DNA of 64,000 nt from Sphingomonas corticis (GCF_012035195.1 NZ_JAAVJH010000005.1:1-64000), one strand, 5' to 3'. Positions 9,211 to 18,047 are shown, numbered from the stretch's first letter. The notes: generated from the sequence alone by a model not told the origin. A program made the numbers and translations.

Positions 9211-10104
9211 ATGGACCTGCTCGCGCTCGCCGACTTCACGCTCGTCGCCCGTCATGGTGGCTTCGGCAAAGCCGCGCGCGCCGCGCGCAGGCCCAAGGCG
9301 ACGCTGTCGCGCCGCGTGTCGGAGCTGGAGGTCGCGCTCGACTTGCGCCTGTTCGAGCGCGGCCAGCGGGACCTCAAGCTGACCGAGGAGGGGCGGGCGC
9401 TGGCCGAGAGGGCAGGCGCTCTGCTTGCTGAGCTGGAGGAGACGACCATCGAGATCGCATCGGGCAGCGTAGCAGTCCGTGGACGCCTCAGGATCAGCGC
9501 GCCGCTGCTCTTCTCTCAGACCGCGATGGGCTCGCTGGCGGCCGGGTTCGCGCAGCGCCATCCCGACGTCCAATTGGAGGTCACAACCGACGATCGCGCG
9601 GTCGACATGGTCGAGGAAGGCTATGATTTGGTCATTCGCGTCAACCCGGCGGCAGACGATGCTTTGGTGGGCCGACCCTTCCTCCACGACCGCCTGATCG
9701 TCGTCGCTGCACCCGACCTAGCGCCGCTAGCAGGCGTGATCTTCCCTGCTGTGGTGCGCGACCGCGACGTCGAGAGCAGCTGGACGATAGACACCGCCGA
9801 TGGGCAACGCGCAATCCCGATCAATCCGGTGCTCCGATTGTCTTCGCTGGTGATGATCCGGGATGCGGTGCTTCTTGGAGCCGGCGTGGCGCGCTTGCCC
9901 CTCTCGCTGGTCAGTCGGGACATCGCAAGAAGGCGGTTGATCGCGTGGGGCGATGTCCGAACCTCACGCATCGCGCTATGGGCGCTCTACCCCTCGCGAC
10001 GCTTGCTGAACGCGAGGGTGGCGGCGTTCTTGGATTACCTGCGGCAATCCTTTCCGAACGGGACGGCCGAAGAACTCGCAACCTATTTGGATGATCGTTG
10101 CTGA
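9211..10104 (+). CDS. LysR-family transcriptional regulator
   Basis: A 297-residue LysR-type regulator with the HTH at about residues 1-60 (GFGKAARAARRPKATLSRRV) and a C-terminal effector-binding domain containing the usual GYDLVIRV strand. It belongs to the CrgA/DsdC-like branch that often sits beside dehydrogenases. It is divergent from the NmrA-like gene, its probable target. Bases 10105-10222 downstream show no clear feature. Confidence 0.9.
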   Translation: MDLLALADFTLVARHGGFGKAARAARRPKATLSRRVSELEVALDLRLFERGQRDLKLTEEGRALAERAGALLAELEETTIEIASGSVAVRGRLRISAPLLFSQTAMGSLAAGFAQRHPDVQLEVTTDDRAVDMVEEGYDLVIRVNPAADDALVGRPFLHDRLIVVAAPDLAPLAGVIFPAVVRDRDVESSWTIDTADGQRAIPINPVLRLSSLVMIRDAVLLGAGVARLPLSLVSRDIARRRLIAWGDVRTSRIALWALYPSRRLLNARVAAFLDYLRQSFPNGTAEELATYLDDRC

Positions 10105-10222
10105 CCGTCAACAGCTCCCTGACCACGACGCCCAACCTGAACGAGCGACGGCTTTCGGGCAGCGCCTGCCTCGCTGCGAATGTCGGCGTTTGGGTCTGGC
10201 CAGCCTCAGCTAACCGCGCAAC

Positions 10223-10837
10223 TCAGCCCGCGGTGAATTCCGCGGCCAGCCCGTCGAAAGCATCGCGAAGAATCGCGTCGAAGGGCCGGGTGCCGTTCTC
10301 CCGGCTAAAGGTCTCGGACGCGAGCCGCGTGGCGCCGACGGCTACCATCGCCACCACCCGCAGCCGCGTTTCCCGCTCGGGTTCGGGCCAGCGCTCGCGC
10401 AGCGCAGAGAAGAGCGCCTCTTCCTGCTGTCGATAGCTCGCCTGTTTGCGGGCCTGCACCGAGGCGCTTCCACGCATCAGCCGGTCGAGGGCCAGCATAT
10501 CGTCATGTGGGAACGACGCACAGACGGTCAACGCCGCGTCGCGGACCACCTCGAACGGGGTATCGGCGGTCGGTGCCCTGCGGACCTCCGCAGCAAAGAG
10601 CTCGCCGATGTCGCTCTGCAACGAGAGCAGGATGTCGTCCTTGGAGTCGAAGTAGTGGAAGAAGGTGCGCCGCGAGATGCCCGCGGCGACGGCCACCTCG
10701 TCCACGGTTGTCCCGTCAAAACCCTTTTCAATGAACAGGCGCACGCCAGCGTCGGTGATCCGCCGTAGCGTCTCGCGTCGCTTGCGCTCCCTTACGCCGG
10801 TCGGCGGAGGAACATCGGATGCATCGGCCACAAGCAC
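10223..10837 (-). CDS. TetR-family transcriptional repressor
   Basis: A 204-residue TetR repressor. The HTH domain covers about residues 20-70 (TTVDEVAVAAGISRRTFFHYF, with the diagnostic FHYF-x-SKDD end). The C-terminal ligand domain has the layout seen in the MftR-like SDR-associated group. It is divergent from the SDR at 10913, and the gap between holds two near-identical 14-bp operator-like repeats. Confidence 0.9.
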   Translation of the reverse strand: MLVADASDVPPPTGVRERKRRETLRRITDAGVRLFIEKGFDGTTVDEVAVAAGISRRTFFHYFDSKDDILLSLQSDIGELFAAEVRRAPTADTPFEVVRDAALTVCASFPHDDMLALDRLMRGSASVQARKQASYRQQEEALFSALRERWPEPERETRLRVVAMVAVGATRLASETFSRENGTRPFDAILRDAFDGLAAEFTAG

Positions 10838-10853
10838 GCCTTGAAGAAAATAG

Positions 10854-10890
10854 TTGCACTGAGTGCATATAGTAACTTACACCGAGTGCA
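10854..10890. promoter_or_regulatory. tandem TetR-type operators
   Basis: TTGCACTGAGTGCA (10854-10867) contains the perfect palindrome TGCACT-G-AGTGCA. TTACACCGAGTGCA (10877-10890) repeats it 23 bases later with 12 of 14 bases the same. The pair lies between the divergent TetR gene and the SDR, overlapping where both promoters must be. Confidence 0.6.
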
Positions 10891-10912
10891 GATTTATCGG
10901 AAAGGCACGAAG

Positions 10913-11848
10913 ATGGCAAGGTGGACCCAGGACGACATTCCCCCGCAACGCGGCCGGACAGCGATCGTGACCGGAACCGGCGGCCTTGGGTTCGAGGACG
11001 CCGTCGCACTGGCGCGTGCGGGAGCTTCCGTCGTTCTTGCTGGTAGGAACGGCGCCAAAGGAGCTGCGGCACTGAACCGCATCCGCACGATGCTCCCCTC
11101 GGCGGACGTCCGCTTCGAGGATTTGGACCTTGCCAGCCTCGCTTCGGTCACGGCGTTCGCCGCTCGCATTACCCAGCGTCACGAGAGCGTGGACATGCTG
11201 ATCAACAACGCTGGCGTGATGGTCCCGCCGCGTCGGAAGGTGACCGCCGACGGCTTCGAATTGCAGCTCGGGACCAACCACCTCGGCCACTTCGCCCTTA
11301 CGGCGCATCTTCTGCCAATCCTGCGCGCAGGCGCGCGCGTGGTCTCTCTGTCGAGCGTGGCTGCGCGTGCAGGGGCCATCGAATTTGATGACCTGAACTC
11401 TACGCGCAGCTATGCGGCGATGAAGGCGTATAGCCAGTCGAAGCTCGCCTGCCTGATGTTTGCGCTGGAGCTGCAGCGGCGAAGCGACGCCGCGGGCCTG
11501 GGCATTGTCAGCATCGCCTCGCATCCCGGCATCGCGCGGACGGACCTGCTTCACAACGGGCCCGGCCGCCGTAGCGCCCACGGGCTCGCGCGGACGCTGC
11601 TGCCATTCCTGTTCCAGCCAGCCGACCGCGGCGCGTTGCCGACGCTCTACGCGGCCACCGCGCTGGATGCGGCCGGAGGCGCTTATTACGGGCCGGACGG
11701 CATCGCCGAGGTACGCGGCTATCCCACCCTCGCGAAGATTCCGCCGCAGGTGCTGGATCAGGACGTGGCGGCGCACCTGTGGCAGGTTTCCGAGGAACTG
11801 ACCGGCGTCCGCTTCCCGAATAGGACGTCCCATCCTCGGAACGCCTAA
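10913..11848 (+). CDS. short-chain dehydrogenase/reductase (SDR)
   Basis: A 311-residue SDR of the retinol-dehydrogenase/WW-oxidoreductase-like subgroup. The cofactor loop is TGTGGLGF, NNAGVM follows, then LGTNHLGHFALT and the catalytic AYSQSKLA. The start at 10913 is preferred over an ATG at 10841 because GGAAAGG precedes it and the upstream one would lie inside the operator region. It is divergent from the TetR gene, the likely repressor, and 58 bases ahead of a second SDR in the same direction. Confidence 0.9.
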   Translation: MARWTQDDIPPQRGRTAIVTGTGGLGFEDAVALARAGASVVLAGRNGAKGAAALNRIRTMLPSADVRFEDLDLASLASVTAFAARITQRHESVDMLINNAGVMVPPRRKVTADGFELQLGTNHLGHFALTAHLLPILRAGARVVSLSSVAARAGAIEFDDLNSTRSYAAMKAYSQSKLACLMFALELQRRSDAAGLGIVSIASHPGIARTDLLHNGPGRRSAHGLARTLLPFLFQPADRGALPTLYAATALDAAGGAYYGPDGIAEVRGYPTLAKIPPQVLDQDVAAHLWQVSEELTGVRFPNRTSHPRNA

Positions 11849-11906
11849 GAGGTGCGATTGATGCTGCATGGGTCCTTGACCCGCGCAACACGGAAGGAAA
11901 AGCACA

Positions 11907-12638
11907 ATGCAGATTGAAGGTGCGGTGGTGGCGATCACCGGGGCGAGCGGCGGAATGGGCGAGGCGACAGCCCGATATCTCGCCGAGCGAGGCGCAAAGG
12001 TGGTGCTGGGCGCGCGAAACCAGGACCGGCTGCGGCGCCTTGTCGGCCAGATCACGCTTAGTGGTGGGGCGGCAACCTGTGTTCCGGTCGACGTCCGACG
12101 GCGCGAGGACGTGGCCATGTTGGCGCAGCACGCGGTCGCGACCTTTGGTCGCCTTGATGTCTTCGTCGCCAATGCGGGTGCCATGCCGATCGGCCCGGTC
12201 GACGCGCTTGCGCTGGACGACTGGGAGACGATGGTGGACGTGAACGTCAAGGGCGTCCTGTGGAGCATTGCCGCGGCGCTGCCAATCTTCCGCGACCAGG
12301 GTTCCGGCCACTTCATCGCGGTGGCGTCAACGGCGGCGCGCAAGATCGTCCCGAACATGGCGGTCTACTCAGGTACAAAGGCGGCCGTCGTCGCGATCTG
12401 CGACGGGCTGCGCCAGGAGCTTGCTGGCGACCTCCGCGTCACCACCCTCACGCCCGGGTTTACAGCCACTGGCTTTGCCGACCATATCCGCGATGAGGTG
12501 CTGCGGGAGCAGATCGCGGCAGGCGGATCGATCGCCATGCCGCCGGAATCCATCGCTGAGGCAATCGCCTACGCCATTGGACAGCCCGCGGGCGTGAACG
12601 TCGGCGAGATCGTGATCAGGCCGACCGCGCAGGCATAA
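11907..12638 (+). CDS. short-chain dehydrogenase/reductase (SDR)
   Basis: A 243-residue classical SDR with the loop TGASGGMG at the N-terminus, NAG mid-protein and the catalytic YSGTK. GGAAGGAAAAG precedes the ATG. The organisation suggests co-transcription with the SDR at 10913 under the same TetR control. It resembles the clavaldehyde/serine dehydrogenase-like SDRs, but the substrate cannot be assigned. Confidence 0.9.
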   Translation: MQIEGAVVAITGASGGMGEATARYLAERGAKVVLGARNQDRLRRLVGQITLSGGAATCVPVDVRRREDVAMLAQHAVATFGRLDVFVANAGAMPIGPVDALALDDWETMVDVNVKGVLWSIAAALPIFRDQGSGHFIAVASTAARKIVPNMAVYSGTKAAVVAICDGLRQELAGDLRVTTLTPGFTATGFADHIRDEVLREQIAAGGSIAMPPESIAEAIAYAIGQPAGVNVGEIVIRPTAQA

Positions 12639-12685
12639 CCAAGCTGCAGGGGCTTGACGGCGGCCCGACCGATGTACCTTTCGGC

Positions 12686-12910
12686 TCAGGCAGTTCGTTC
12701 GGAATTTAAGACGATCGTCTCAGTCAAAGCGGTCACAGGAACGAGCGTTTGCTCGCGGGCAACGCGAATACCCGCCTGAACGGCGGTTTCTGGGTCTTCG
12801 AACTCCTGGACAGAAAGTGAATTGGCCAAGGACCGCCCTACCTCTTTCCGATTGAAGCCGCTCCATTCAAGCTTCCCGACTTCGTGGTCTTCAAACGTGG
12901 TCGCCGCCAT
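12686..12910 (-). CDS. small hypothetical protein overlapping the integrase end
   Basis: A 74-residue acidic open frame that overlaps the 3' end of the integrase by 73 bases on the same strand. Its composition is protein-like, but no ribosome site is visible and no family is recognised. It may be a real small gene downstream of the recombinase or a chance frame. Confidence 0.3.
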   Translation of the reverse strand: MAATTFEDHEVGKLEWSGFNRKEVGRSLANSLSVQEFEDPETAVQAGIRVAREQTLVPVTALTETIVLNSERTA

Positions 12911-14865
12911 GATGCGCCGTGGCGGAGGCGTTCCAATGGCCTAATCCTAATCGGCAGATGGGGCTGGATATGGGCGGTAAGGGGCGTCAGCAGCATCAGA
13001 GCGCCGAGCTTTAACTCCAGATCTGCCTCATCGTCGTAAGTGCTGGCGGTTTCGGTTTCGCCTTCGTGGCCGAAGATGTCGCAGCGTAGGCTGTCGCTCA
13101 CGCGGCCTTTCAACATGGTGGTGGCGAGGCCGCGGTAGCTGTGGGCGTCCTTGTCTTTCCACGCGCCGCCAATGCGGCGACGCCATTCGGTGCCTTCGGG
13201 GAACGCCCAGCGCCGCAGCTTGATGAAGATCGCCTTGTAGAAGGTGCTCGCGAAGCTGGACGAGTCGGCCGAAACCATCTCGGGGAAGAGCATCGTGCAG
13301 CCGGCACGGCGCAGTTCGCCGATATAGTCGATGAAGCCGAGCCGGATCAGCTCGGGATGGATCGGCAGCTTGCGGATCGACTGGACGTTCTTGAGCGGGC
13401 GATCCTCGGTATAGTCGATGACGAAATAGGGGATCGGGTCCTGCTCGTGAACTTCCGCCAGCCCTAGGCCAGCGAGTTCGGAGCTGCGGCCGCCATACAG
13501 GGGCAGCATGAGCTGTATCCAGTACCAAGCGTCGTGGATGATCTCGGTCCCGGGCGTCAGGCGATGGTCGATCCCCTTGGCGCCCGTCCAGATCGGCGCG
13601 GACAGCAGACGCGCGACCTCGGCCTTCGTCCAATTGGCGCGCTTGTCACGCTTGCGCTTTCGGTCCTTGCGCGGGCCCTTGCCTGCACCCTTCCGCGCCG
13701 TCTTGAACAGAAGCGGGATCGCAGGGCGATGCCCCGTCTCATCGCCATCCTCGCCCGCGGCATGGTCGAGGACAGACGTCACCCACGTGAGATGCTTGTT
13801 GATGGTCACCTGGCCGAGGCCGACTTCGGACGCGGGCAGGGTCGCGGCACGGGCAAGGCTGGCCTCGAAGCCGCCGGCGCGTTCCTCGCGGGTTCGGCCC
13901 CAGCGGTTCGGCAGGGCGGCACATAGCTTGGTGAACGCGCGGACGTGGGATTGTTGGAGGTCCTCGATCAGGATCCCGGTGCCGCAGGCATAATCGAACA
14001 GGCGGATCGCGGTCCGCACCTGCTTGACCGTATCGGTGTCCCAGTCGCCGGCCTTCTGGTGCTCGGCGATCGCTTCCTCGCTGGCTTCGATCAGGTCCTT
14101 CTTCGGACGGATCGGCGGCGGGGGCGTTGGTTCGTCATCCACAGCCGGGGCAGGGGGGACAGGCGTGACGACCTCTGGCGCGGCGGTGAGCGCGGATCGT
14201 TCGAACGCGAATGGGGTGTCGTCGCCGAGTGCTTCGTCGATCCATGCCTCGCTTTCGTCTTCGCGCCAGGAAAGCCGCGCCGTCGCCTCGCGGCACGCCG
14301 CTGCCTTCGCCTTGCAAATCAGGCGTTGAACGCGCCCGACATTGTCCGCCGTGACGGGGAAGCCGAAGGTCGCGCTATAGGTCGCCACCTGCGCACCGGA
14401 AATGGTGCCGCCGTTCTGAAGATCGAAGACGATGTTCGCGACGGTCTTGGCCTGCGCGGGACTCCAGCCATTCGCAACGAGGCGCTGATGTTCGTCGAGC
14501 GTCCAGCGTGCCGCGACACCGCCGCGGGCGAGGAACTCCCATGCCTCGGCGTGAAGCGAGTTCGCAGTGGCGTGATCGCCCGCGTCCGCCTGGCTGCCGG
14601 CCTGATCCTGCTCGATCCGCTGCAACTGCCAGCGCAGGGCGTCGCCGAACACCTGCTTCATCTGCTCGCGGCTCATGCCGGTGAACTGACCATAGGCCAT
14701 GCGCAAACCCTCGACTGCGACGCTCAGTCGGTCGGATATAAGGCGCGCGCGGTAGAAATTCCCGGTGCGTAACGAAATGGAGAGGGGCAGCGGCTGGCCT
14801 GCCACCATGATCTTGCGCCGCCAATGATAGCTGCCGCCGCGCAGTTTCAGGTTCGGCAATCCCAC
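12838..14865 (-). CDS. tyrosine recombinase / integrase of the left (second) island
   Basis: A 675-residue phage-type integrase. The C-terminal catalytic domain shows the full set: Arg460 (YGGRSSEL), His575 and Arg578 (HSYR), His600 (GHEG) and Tyr610 (STYDDE). An N-terminal arm-binding segment (RGGSYHWRRK) and a long central region with a proline-rich linker near residue 240 precede it. It starts with GTG; no ATG or GTG lies in the 29 codons between it and the upstream stop. The gene sits 99 bases from a copy of the tRNA-Pro 3' end and is homologous to the recombinase at 37884, sharing for example the LP-HPELIRLGF-DY stretch. It is the likely integration enzyme of an island reaching leftward. 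Confidence 0.92.
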   Translation of the reverse strand: MGLPNLKLRGGSYHWRRKIMVAGQPLPLSISLRTGNFYRARLISDRLSVAVEGLRMAYGQFTGMSREQMKQVFGDALRWQLQRIEQDQAGSQADAGDHATANSLHAEAWEFLARGGVAARWTLDEHQRLVANGWSPAQAKTVANIVFDLQNGGTISGAQVATYSATFGFPVTADNVGRVQRLICKAKAAACREATARLSWREDESEAWIDEALGDDTPFAFERSALTAAPEVVTPVPPAPAVDDEPTPPPPIRPKKDLIEASEEAIAEHQKAGDWDTDTVKQVRTAIRLFDYACGTGILIEDLQQSHVRAFTKLCAALPNRWGRTREERAGGFEASLARAATLPASEVGLGQVTINKHLTWVTSVLDHAAGEDGDETGHRPAIPLLFKTARKGAGKGPRKDRKRKRDKRANWTKAEVARLLSAPIWTGAKGIDHRLTPGTEIIHDAWYWIQLMLPLYGGRSSELAGLGLAEVHEQDPIPYFVIDYTEDRPLKNVQSIRKLPIHPELIRLGFIDYIGELRRAGCTMLFPEMVSADSSSFASTFYKAIFIKLRRWAFPEGTEWRRRIGGAWKDKDAHSYRGLATTMLKGRVSDSLRCDIFGHEGETETASTYDDEADLELKLGALMLLTPLTAHIQPHLPIRIRPLERLRHGASWRRPRLKTTKSGSLNGAASIGKR

Positions 14866-14877
14866 GCCTTGGCCCCC

Positions 14878-14911
14878 GATGGGTACAGCGATGGGTACAA
14901 CCGTGGGTGCA
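14878..14911. repeat. three 12-bp-spaced repeats upstream of the integrase
   Basis: GATGGGTACA at 14878 and 14890 and CGTGGGTGCA at 14902 form three units with an exact 12-base period, between the integrase start and the att copy. They could be recombinase arm-type sites or regulatory repeats. A 12-base period is also compatible with coding, but no ATG or GTG in that frame lies upstream. Confidence 0.55.
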
Positions 14912-14963
14912 ACGGTTCCCGATCGCCGGGTTGGCGACGTGAAATCAGTAACTTAGCGGGAGT

Positions 14964-14985
14964 TGGTCGGGGAGACAGGATTCGA
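14964..14985 (-). other. att: attachment-site copy: duplicated 3' end of tRNA-Pro(TGG)
   Basis: A 22-base exact match to 39998-40019, the CCA-containing 3' end of the tRNA-Pro gene (TGGTCGGGGAGACAGG and the next six bases), in the same orientation. Matching ends immediately on both sides. Partial tRNA copies like this mark the far end of an element integrated in a tRNA gene. Here the copy also abuts the second integrase, so it would be the junction between two tandem islands. Confidence 0.85.
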
Positions 14986-15094
14986 GACCGAATTACCTAG
15001 CGCCCAGACCGGTGGAAATCCGCGGTTCTCGCAGGATTGCCGCGCTCTTGTGAATCGGTTGTGTGTAGGTGTCCAGTGCCGATTGCGCTGCTCA

Positions 15095-16312
15095 TCAAAA
15101 TCCAGCGCAGACCTGACGATCGCGCACCAGCGCCACAAGATCCGACACCGGCATCAACCAGCCCTGCTGCGCCTTGGTGAACGTCTCGTGCAGACCGCGC
15201 GGCAGAACAAGCTGAAGCCGGCGCTGTTGCATCTCGTCGGTCTGATTGGTGCTGATCGACGGCTCCAGCGTCAGCAGGTGTTTGTCGGCAATGCGGTCGG
15301 CCTCGGCGAGCACCTGCCGCCAGCGATCCTTGCACGTCGACTTGACACCGAGCATCGTCAACAACTCGGCCGGGAAAGCCAGATCCTGATACGCGGCGGT
15401 GCCGGGAAACAGGAAATCAGGCTTCGCCTTGCCCTCCGTTACCGGCGTGCGGTCGCACTTCAGTCCCAGCAGGCCAAACAGATGTTCGAGGTGGTTCTCC
15501 AGTGCGCTGCCCGCTCGTGACTTTCGCCGGTTCTGCACCGACAGGCTGAACTTGAGGAAGTCGTCGACCTCGGCGAAGCCACCCTGCAAGCGGTCGCCGA
15601 TCAGATGGCGCTCCATCGTGCGGAACAGGACTTCCTCGCGTTCCATCAGTGCCAACACGGCGGCATCGGGGTCGGCAGTGAGATCGATGTCGCCCAGCGT
15701 TCGGCGCGCGTAATCGGAGAATTCGCGGGTGGTCGGGAAGCGACCACCGAACCGCTCGAGCATCTGGTCGAGATAGTTCTCGTCGACCTGCTCGACGACG
15801 ACACCGATCTCTTCGAGGATCAGACGGGAGGCGAACTCGAGCCGCACCTGATCGGCTTCCAGTTCACCTTTAACGGAGAAGCCTGGCAGCTTTGCCTCGC
15901 CGACGCCGAACAGCCACAGCAGCTGGTTGGCGACCGTGGATTCACCCTCGGCGATAATGACCATCAGCGTCCCGTCGGGACGCTGGGCGATGATCAACAG
16001 ATCGCCTTCGGTGGCGTTGTCTGATACCACCGTGTCAGGGAAGTAGAGGCGATATTCGGTCCGTGTCGGGTGCGCACGCCGGGCATCATACCAGCTCAGA
16101 AAGCCTTCCTCGCGCAGCGGCTCCGGATCGTCGTCATTGAGATAGATGAAGACCGCGGGGATATTGCGCTTGTCGTCGTCGCCCAACATCGCTCGCAACC
16201 TGCTGACCCCGTCGAACTCGTGCTGGTTCGAGCGGTGCCGGTCCGCCTCGACCGCGCTCAGCGTCTTCACTGCAAAGTCGATGAAATATTCGGAAAGGTG
16301 ACCCTTTTTCAT
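15095..16312 (-). CDS. ecoRIIR: EcoRII-family type II restriction endonuclease
   Basis: A 405-residue enzyme, close to the 404 residues of EcoRII. The N-terminal half is the effector-binding domain and the C-terminal half the PD-(D/E)XK nuclease domain, with ALENHLEHLF, KPDFLFPG and LGVKSTCKDRW carrying the expected acidic and lysine residues. EcoRII enzymes cut at CCWGG and need a second site copy as effector. The ATG at 16312 overlaps the vsr stop by 4 bases, so it is the last gene of a dcm-vsr-R operon; it starts with MKKGHLSEYF. CCWGG specificity here is inferred from family. Confidence 0.92.
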   Translation of the reverse strand: MKKGHLSEYFIDFAVKTLSAVEADRHRSNQHEFDGVSRLRAMLGDDDKRNIPAVFIYLNDDDPEPLREEGFLSWYDARRAHPTRTEYRLYFPDTVVSDNATEGDLLIIAQRPDGTLMVIIAEGESTVANQLLWLFGVGEAKLPGFSVKGELEADQVRLEFASRLILEEIGVVVEQVDENYLDQMLERFGGRFPTTREFSDYARRTLGDIDLTADPDAAVLALMEREEVLFRTMERHLIGDRLQGGFAEVDDFLKFSLSVQNRRKSRAGSALENHLEHLFGLLGLKCDRTPVTEGKAKPDFLFPGTAAYQDLAFPAELLTMLGVKSTCKDRWRQVLAEADRIADKHLLTLEPSISTNQTDEMQQRRLQLVLPRGLHETFTKAQQGWLMPVSDLVALVRDRQVCAGF

Positions 16313-16758
16313 TCGCGCAACTCGATCATCCGGTCCTCTCCGCGGACCCATGTGGCGAGTCGGTCGGTAACGTCGATCAGAGCCTGTGGGCCTTTGCCGC
16401 GCAAGGCACATTCCCATACCGTCGCCACCCGCCAGCCAGCATCGAGCAGCGCGGTCAGGTTCCGCGCGTCACGGGCAGCATTGCCCTCCAGCTTCTGCCG
16501 CCAGAAGTCCGGGCGGGTTGCAGGAATGCGGCAAAGCCCGCAATCATGGGCGTGCCAGAAACACCCATGGACCAGCACGGCCGCCCGCCAGCGAGGCAGC
16601 ACAATATCCGGTCGCCCAGGCAGGCCACGCACATCCGTGCGATATCGCAGCCCGCGGGCGTGCAGGGCCTTGCGGATCGCCACCTCGATCTTGGTGTCGC
16701 GACCCCGGATGCCGGACATCATCCGGCTGCGGGTCGCCGTGTCGACAACGTCGACCAT
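16309..16758 (-). CDS. vsr: very short patch repair endonuclease Vsr
   Basis: A 149-residue endonuclease that nicks 5' of the T in T:G mismatches made when 5-methylcytosine deaminates at Dcm sites. Key residues fall at the same numbers as in Escherichia coli Vsr: Asp51 (GRPDIVLP), His64 and His69 (HGCFWHAHDC), and the zinc ligands Cys66, His71, Cys73 and Cys117. It lies between the methylase (7-base gap) and the restriction gene (4-base overlap), where it protects the genome from the methylase's mutagenic effect. Confidence 0.96.
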   Translation of the reverse strand: MVDVVDTATRSRMMSGIRGRDTKIEVAIRKALHARGLRYRTDVRGLPGRPDIVLPRWRAAVLVHGCFWHAHDCGLCRIPATRPDFWRQKLEGNAARDARNLTALLDAGWRVATVWECALRGKGPQALIDVTDRLATWVRGEDRMIELRE

Positions 16759-16765
16759 CGCCGCT

Positions 16766-18034
16766 TCAGTCCTGCGGGAGCTCGAACTGGAGCGGCTCGC
16801 CTTTCACGAGGTGCATGATACCCGGCTTCATCGCCGCCGCCACCTCCGCGATCAGCGGCACGACGACCGAGTTGCCGAACTGCTTGTAGGCTCGGGTATC
16901 CGACACCGGAATGCGGAACGTGTCGGGATAGCCCATCAACCGTGCGCATTCCCGCGGCGTCAGCCGGCGCGGATTGCGCCGCTTGCCCCGCGAGATCAGG
17001 ATCTCCGAGCCATCCTTGTAATAACGCGCCGACAGCGTGCGGCTGGTATCGGTCGGGCCGACAACGCTGCAGCCGAAGCCGTTGCCAGCCTGCCGGTGCT
17101 TCTCCGCATAACCCTGCAGATACTGCCACAGGCGGTCGGTGAGCGTGTACTTCTTCTGCACCTTGCCGTCGGCGCCGATGTAACGATGGTCGTCGACGTC
17201 GGCTTCTTTGCCGTCTTCGGGGTGCAGGATCGAGCGCAGGCGCGGTCCTTCCGCCACCGCCGGCATCTTCGCCAGCACCTTTTCCCAGTCGAAGCCCACG
17301 TCCTGCTGGAAGCCCACCAACAGGATGCGCTGGCGGTGCTGGGGAACGAACCGGCGGCCATCGACGACCATTGGCCGCACCACATAGCCAAGCGTCTTCT
17401 CCAGCACCTCCATGATGACGCGGAAGGTGTTGCCGCCGTCGTGGCTGACAAGATTCTTCACGTTCTCCAGCAGGAAGGCCTTCGGTCGCTTCTCCGCGAT
17501 AATGCGCTGGACGTCGAAGAACAGCGTTCCCTGCGTCGTGCATTCGAAGCCGTGAGGCCGGCCCAGTGCATTCTTCTTCGACACGCCCGCGAGGCTGAAC
17601 GGCTGGCACGGGAACCCCGCCAGCAGGACGTCGTGGTCGGGAATTTCACTGGCATCGACCTTGGTGATGTCCCCGTGGATGCCGTGGTCGTCGCCGAAGT
17701 TCTCGATGTATGTCTTCTGCGCGAACTTGTCCCACTCGCTGGTGAACACGCACCGACCGCCGGCTTCCTCGAACCCCAGCCGGATACCGCCGATGCCGGC
17801 GAAAAGGTCTATGAAGGTGAAATCAGCTTCGTGATCGTCACGATAACCGGCACGGTCGCTGATGACCTGCTGCAGCGCCGGCACGATGGCGGCTGGCACG
17901 TCCACCTCGCCGCGCTCCCATCGGCCAATCTGCTTCGCCGTATAGTCGAGACGTTCGGCCAGCTCTTTCTGGGTGTAGAGTTCTCGCGCCCGGGCCAACA
18001 CCTCGCGACGATCAGCAGTCAGAAACTCGGTCAT
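16766..18034 (-). CDS. dcm: DNA (cytosine-5) methyltransferase, Dcm/M.EcoRII type, with N-terminal HTH
   Basis: A 422-residue C5-methylase. Residues 20-55 form a helix-turn-helix (YTQKELAERLDYTAKQIGRWERG). Motif I is DLFAGIGG (76-83), motif IV is GFPCQPFS with catalytic Cys143, motif VI is ENV (190-192), motif VIII the QHRQR segment, and motif X the C-terminal QFGNSVVVP. M.EcoRII and M.SsoII use a similar N-terminal domain to repress their own promoter, and here a 39-bp palindrome lies just upstream. GAGGTG precedes the ATG. It protects CCWGG sites from the companion nuclease. Confidence 0.95.
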   Translation of the reverse strand: MTEFLTADRREVLARARELYTQKELAERLDYTAKQIGRWERGEVDVPAAIVPALQQVISDRAGYRDDHEADFTFIDLFAGIGGIRLGFEEAGGRCVFTSEWDKFAQKTYIENFGDDHGIHGDITKVDASEIPDHDVLLAGFPCQPFSLAGVSKKNALGRPHGFECTTQGTLFFDVQRIIAEKRPKAFLLENVKNLVSHDGGNTFRVIMEVLEKTLGYVVRPMVVDGRRFVPQHRQRILLVGFQQDVGFDWEKVLAKMPAVAEGPRLRSILHPEDGKEADVDDHRYIGADGKVQKKYTLTDRLWQYLQGYAEKHRQAGNGFGCSVVGPTDTSRTLSARYYKDGSEILISRGKRRNPRRLTPRECARLMGYPDTFRIPVSDTRAYKQFGNSVVVPLIAEVAAAMKPGIMHLVKGEPLQFELPQD

Positions 18035-18047
18035 CGTCGCACCTCAT

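Noticed and set aside
10877..12358. A 493-codon minus-strand frame opposite the two SDR genes
   Set aside because: The SDR motifs TGxxxGxG, NNAG and YxxxK are all on the plus strand.
14953..14990. A second tRNA gene at the 14.96-kb att copy
   Set aside because: Only 22 bases of the 3' end match, and there is no anticodon arm or 5' acceptor strand.
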